A stretch of 6,164 nt of DNA from Chloroflexota bacterium. Lineage in GTDB: Bacteria; Chloroflexota; Limnocylindria; Limnocylindrales; CSP1-4. This document shows, in pieces, positions 5,691 through 6,164 of this stretch. Numbering within the stretch: position 1 is the stretch's first letter; each line of letters starts with the position of its first letter. The stretch spans positions 1 through 6,164 of the forward strand of contig JACVXW010000099.1 of the NCBI GenBank assembly GCA_015661135.1. Direction: 5' to 3'. Both the position numbers and the translations under genes were made by a program. The notes under the pieces were generated by a model that ran no database searches, was not told the origin of the DNA, and saw only the letters and a list, made by a program, of their open reading frames with translations.

Positions 5691-6164
5691 TCGCCTCGCT
5701 TGAGGGGATCGTCGGCGCCGTTGCCACGGACTCGCTCGTCATCGAGGTCGGCGGGATCGGCTACCGCGTCTTCGCAGCGCCGCGCGTGCTCGCGACGGCC
5801 TCGCCGGGTGGGCGATTGAAGGTCCACACCTACCACCTGGTCCGCGAGGACCAGCAGGCGCTGTATGGCTTCCGGTCGGTGGAGGAACTCGGGTTCTTCA
5901 ACCTGCTGTTGACCGTCACCGGTGTCGGGCCAAAGGTGGCCCTCGCGATCGTCGGCAGCCGTGCGACGGCGGAGCTCCAGCTCGCGATCCTCCAGCAGGA
6001 TCAGGCGATGCTCACCGCGATTCCCGGCATCGGTCGGAAACTCGCCGAGCGAGTGATCTTTGAACTGAAGGAGAAGGTCGCGGCGGCCGGCGTGGCTGCG
6101 GCCGGGACGGTCCTCGCCGGTCACGCGGGCGACGGAGACGTCGTGGGCGCCCTCCAGGCGCTGG
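5687..6164 (+). CDS. ruvA: Holliday junction branch migration protein RuvA, 3'-truncated by window end
   Basis: The GTG start overlaps the ruvC stop (GTGA), and 159 codons are readable to the window edge without a stop. The product opens VIASLEGIVGAV, with VEIGGIGY-like VIEVGGIGYRVF (18-29) and HTYHLVREDQQALYGF (47-62), matching the N-terminal OB-fold that holds the four-way junction. Two helix-hairpin-helix motifs follow: LLLTVTGVGPKVALAIV (73-89) and MLTAIPGIGRKLAERVI (108-124), ending in FELKEKV (125-131). After an Ala/Gly linker, DVVGALQAL (151-159) looks like the start of domain III, which contacts the RuvB motor. RuvA with RuvB drives branch migration and presents the junction to RuvC. 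ruvB would be expected downstream. The truncation is only the window boundary. Confidence 0.95.
   Translation, partial: MIASLEGIVGAVATDSLVIEVGGIGYRVFAAPRVLATASPGGRLKVHTYHLVREDQQALYGFRSVEELGFFNLLLTVTGVGPKVALAIVGSRATAELQLAILQQDQAMLTAIPGIGRKLAERVIFELKEKVAAAGVAAAGTVLAGHAGDGDVVGALQAL

Overview
This is a high-GC (roughly two thirds G+C by eye), gene-dense bacterial chromosome segment of housekeeping genes. No mobile element, CRISPR array or RNA gene was seen. Protein style, GTG starts, frequent 1-4 base gene overlaps and the YerC-type TrpR-family protein next to histidine genes suggest a GC-rich Chloroflexota or actinobacterium-like lineage. That placement is an inference and would need a phylogeny.

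Left part (1-2110), histidine biosynthesis. On the minus strand a tightly coupled operon reads: TrpR/YerC-family regulator (921-1226), then long-form hisG (61-921), then the first codons of a probable hisD (1-64, cut by the window edge). Facing away on the plus strand is hisA (1301-2110). The 74-bp gap between the divergent units holds tandem copies of an 8-bp unit and an overlapping perfect inverted repeat, a good candidate operator. The regulator itself appears to lack, in frame, about nine residues that form the turn and recognition helix of its family's DNA-binding motif. This is the most surprising thing in the window.

Middle (2151-4235). A complete minus-strand gene encodes an EF-G-like translational GTPase of 694 residues. 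It lies outside any ribosomal-protein operon, and its switch I and G3 motifs differ from canonical EF-G. It converges on hisA, and a small imperfect hairpin sits in the 40-bp gap between them.

Right part (4236-6164). A 100-bp divergent intergenic region separates the EF-G-like gene from a plus-strand operon of yebC (4336-5088), ruvC (5085-5690) and ruvA (5687 to window end, partial). The genes are joined by ATGA and GTGA overlaps. This is the widespread yebC-ruvC-ruvA(-ruvB) cluster for Holliday-junction processing. A TATACT box lies so close to the yebC start that its transcript may be leaderless or nearly so.
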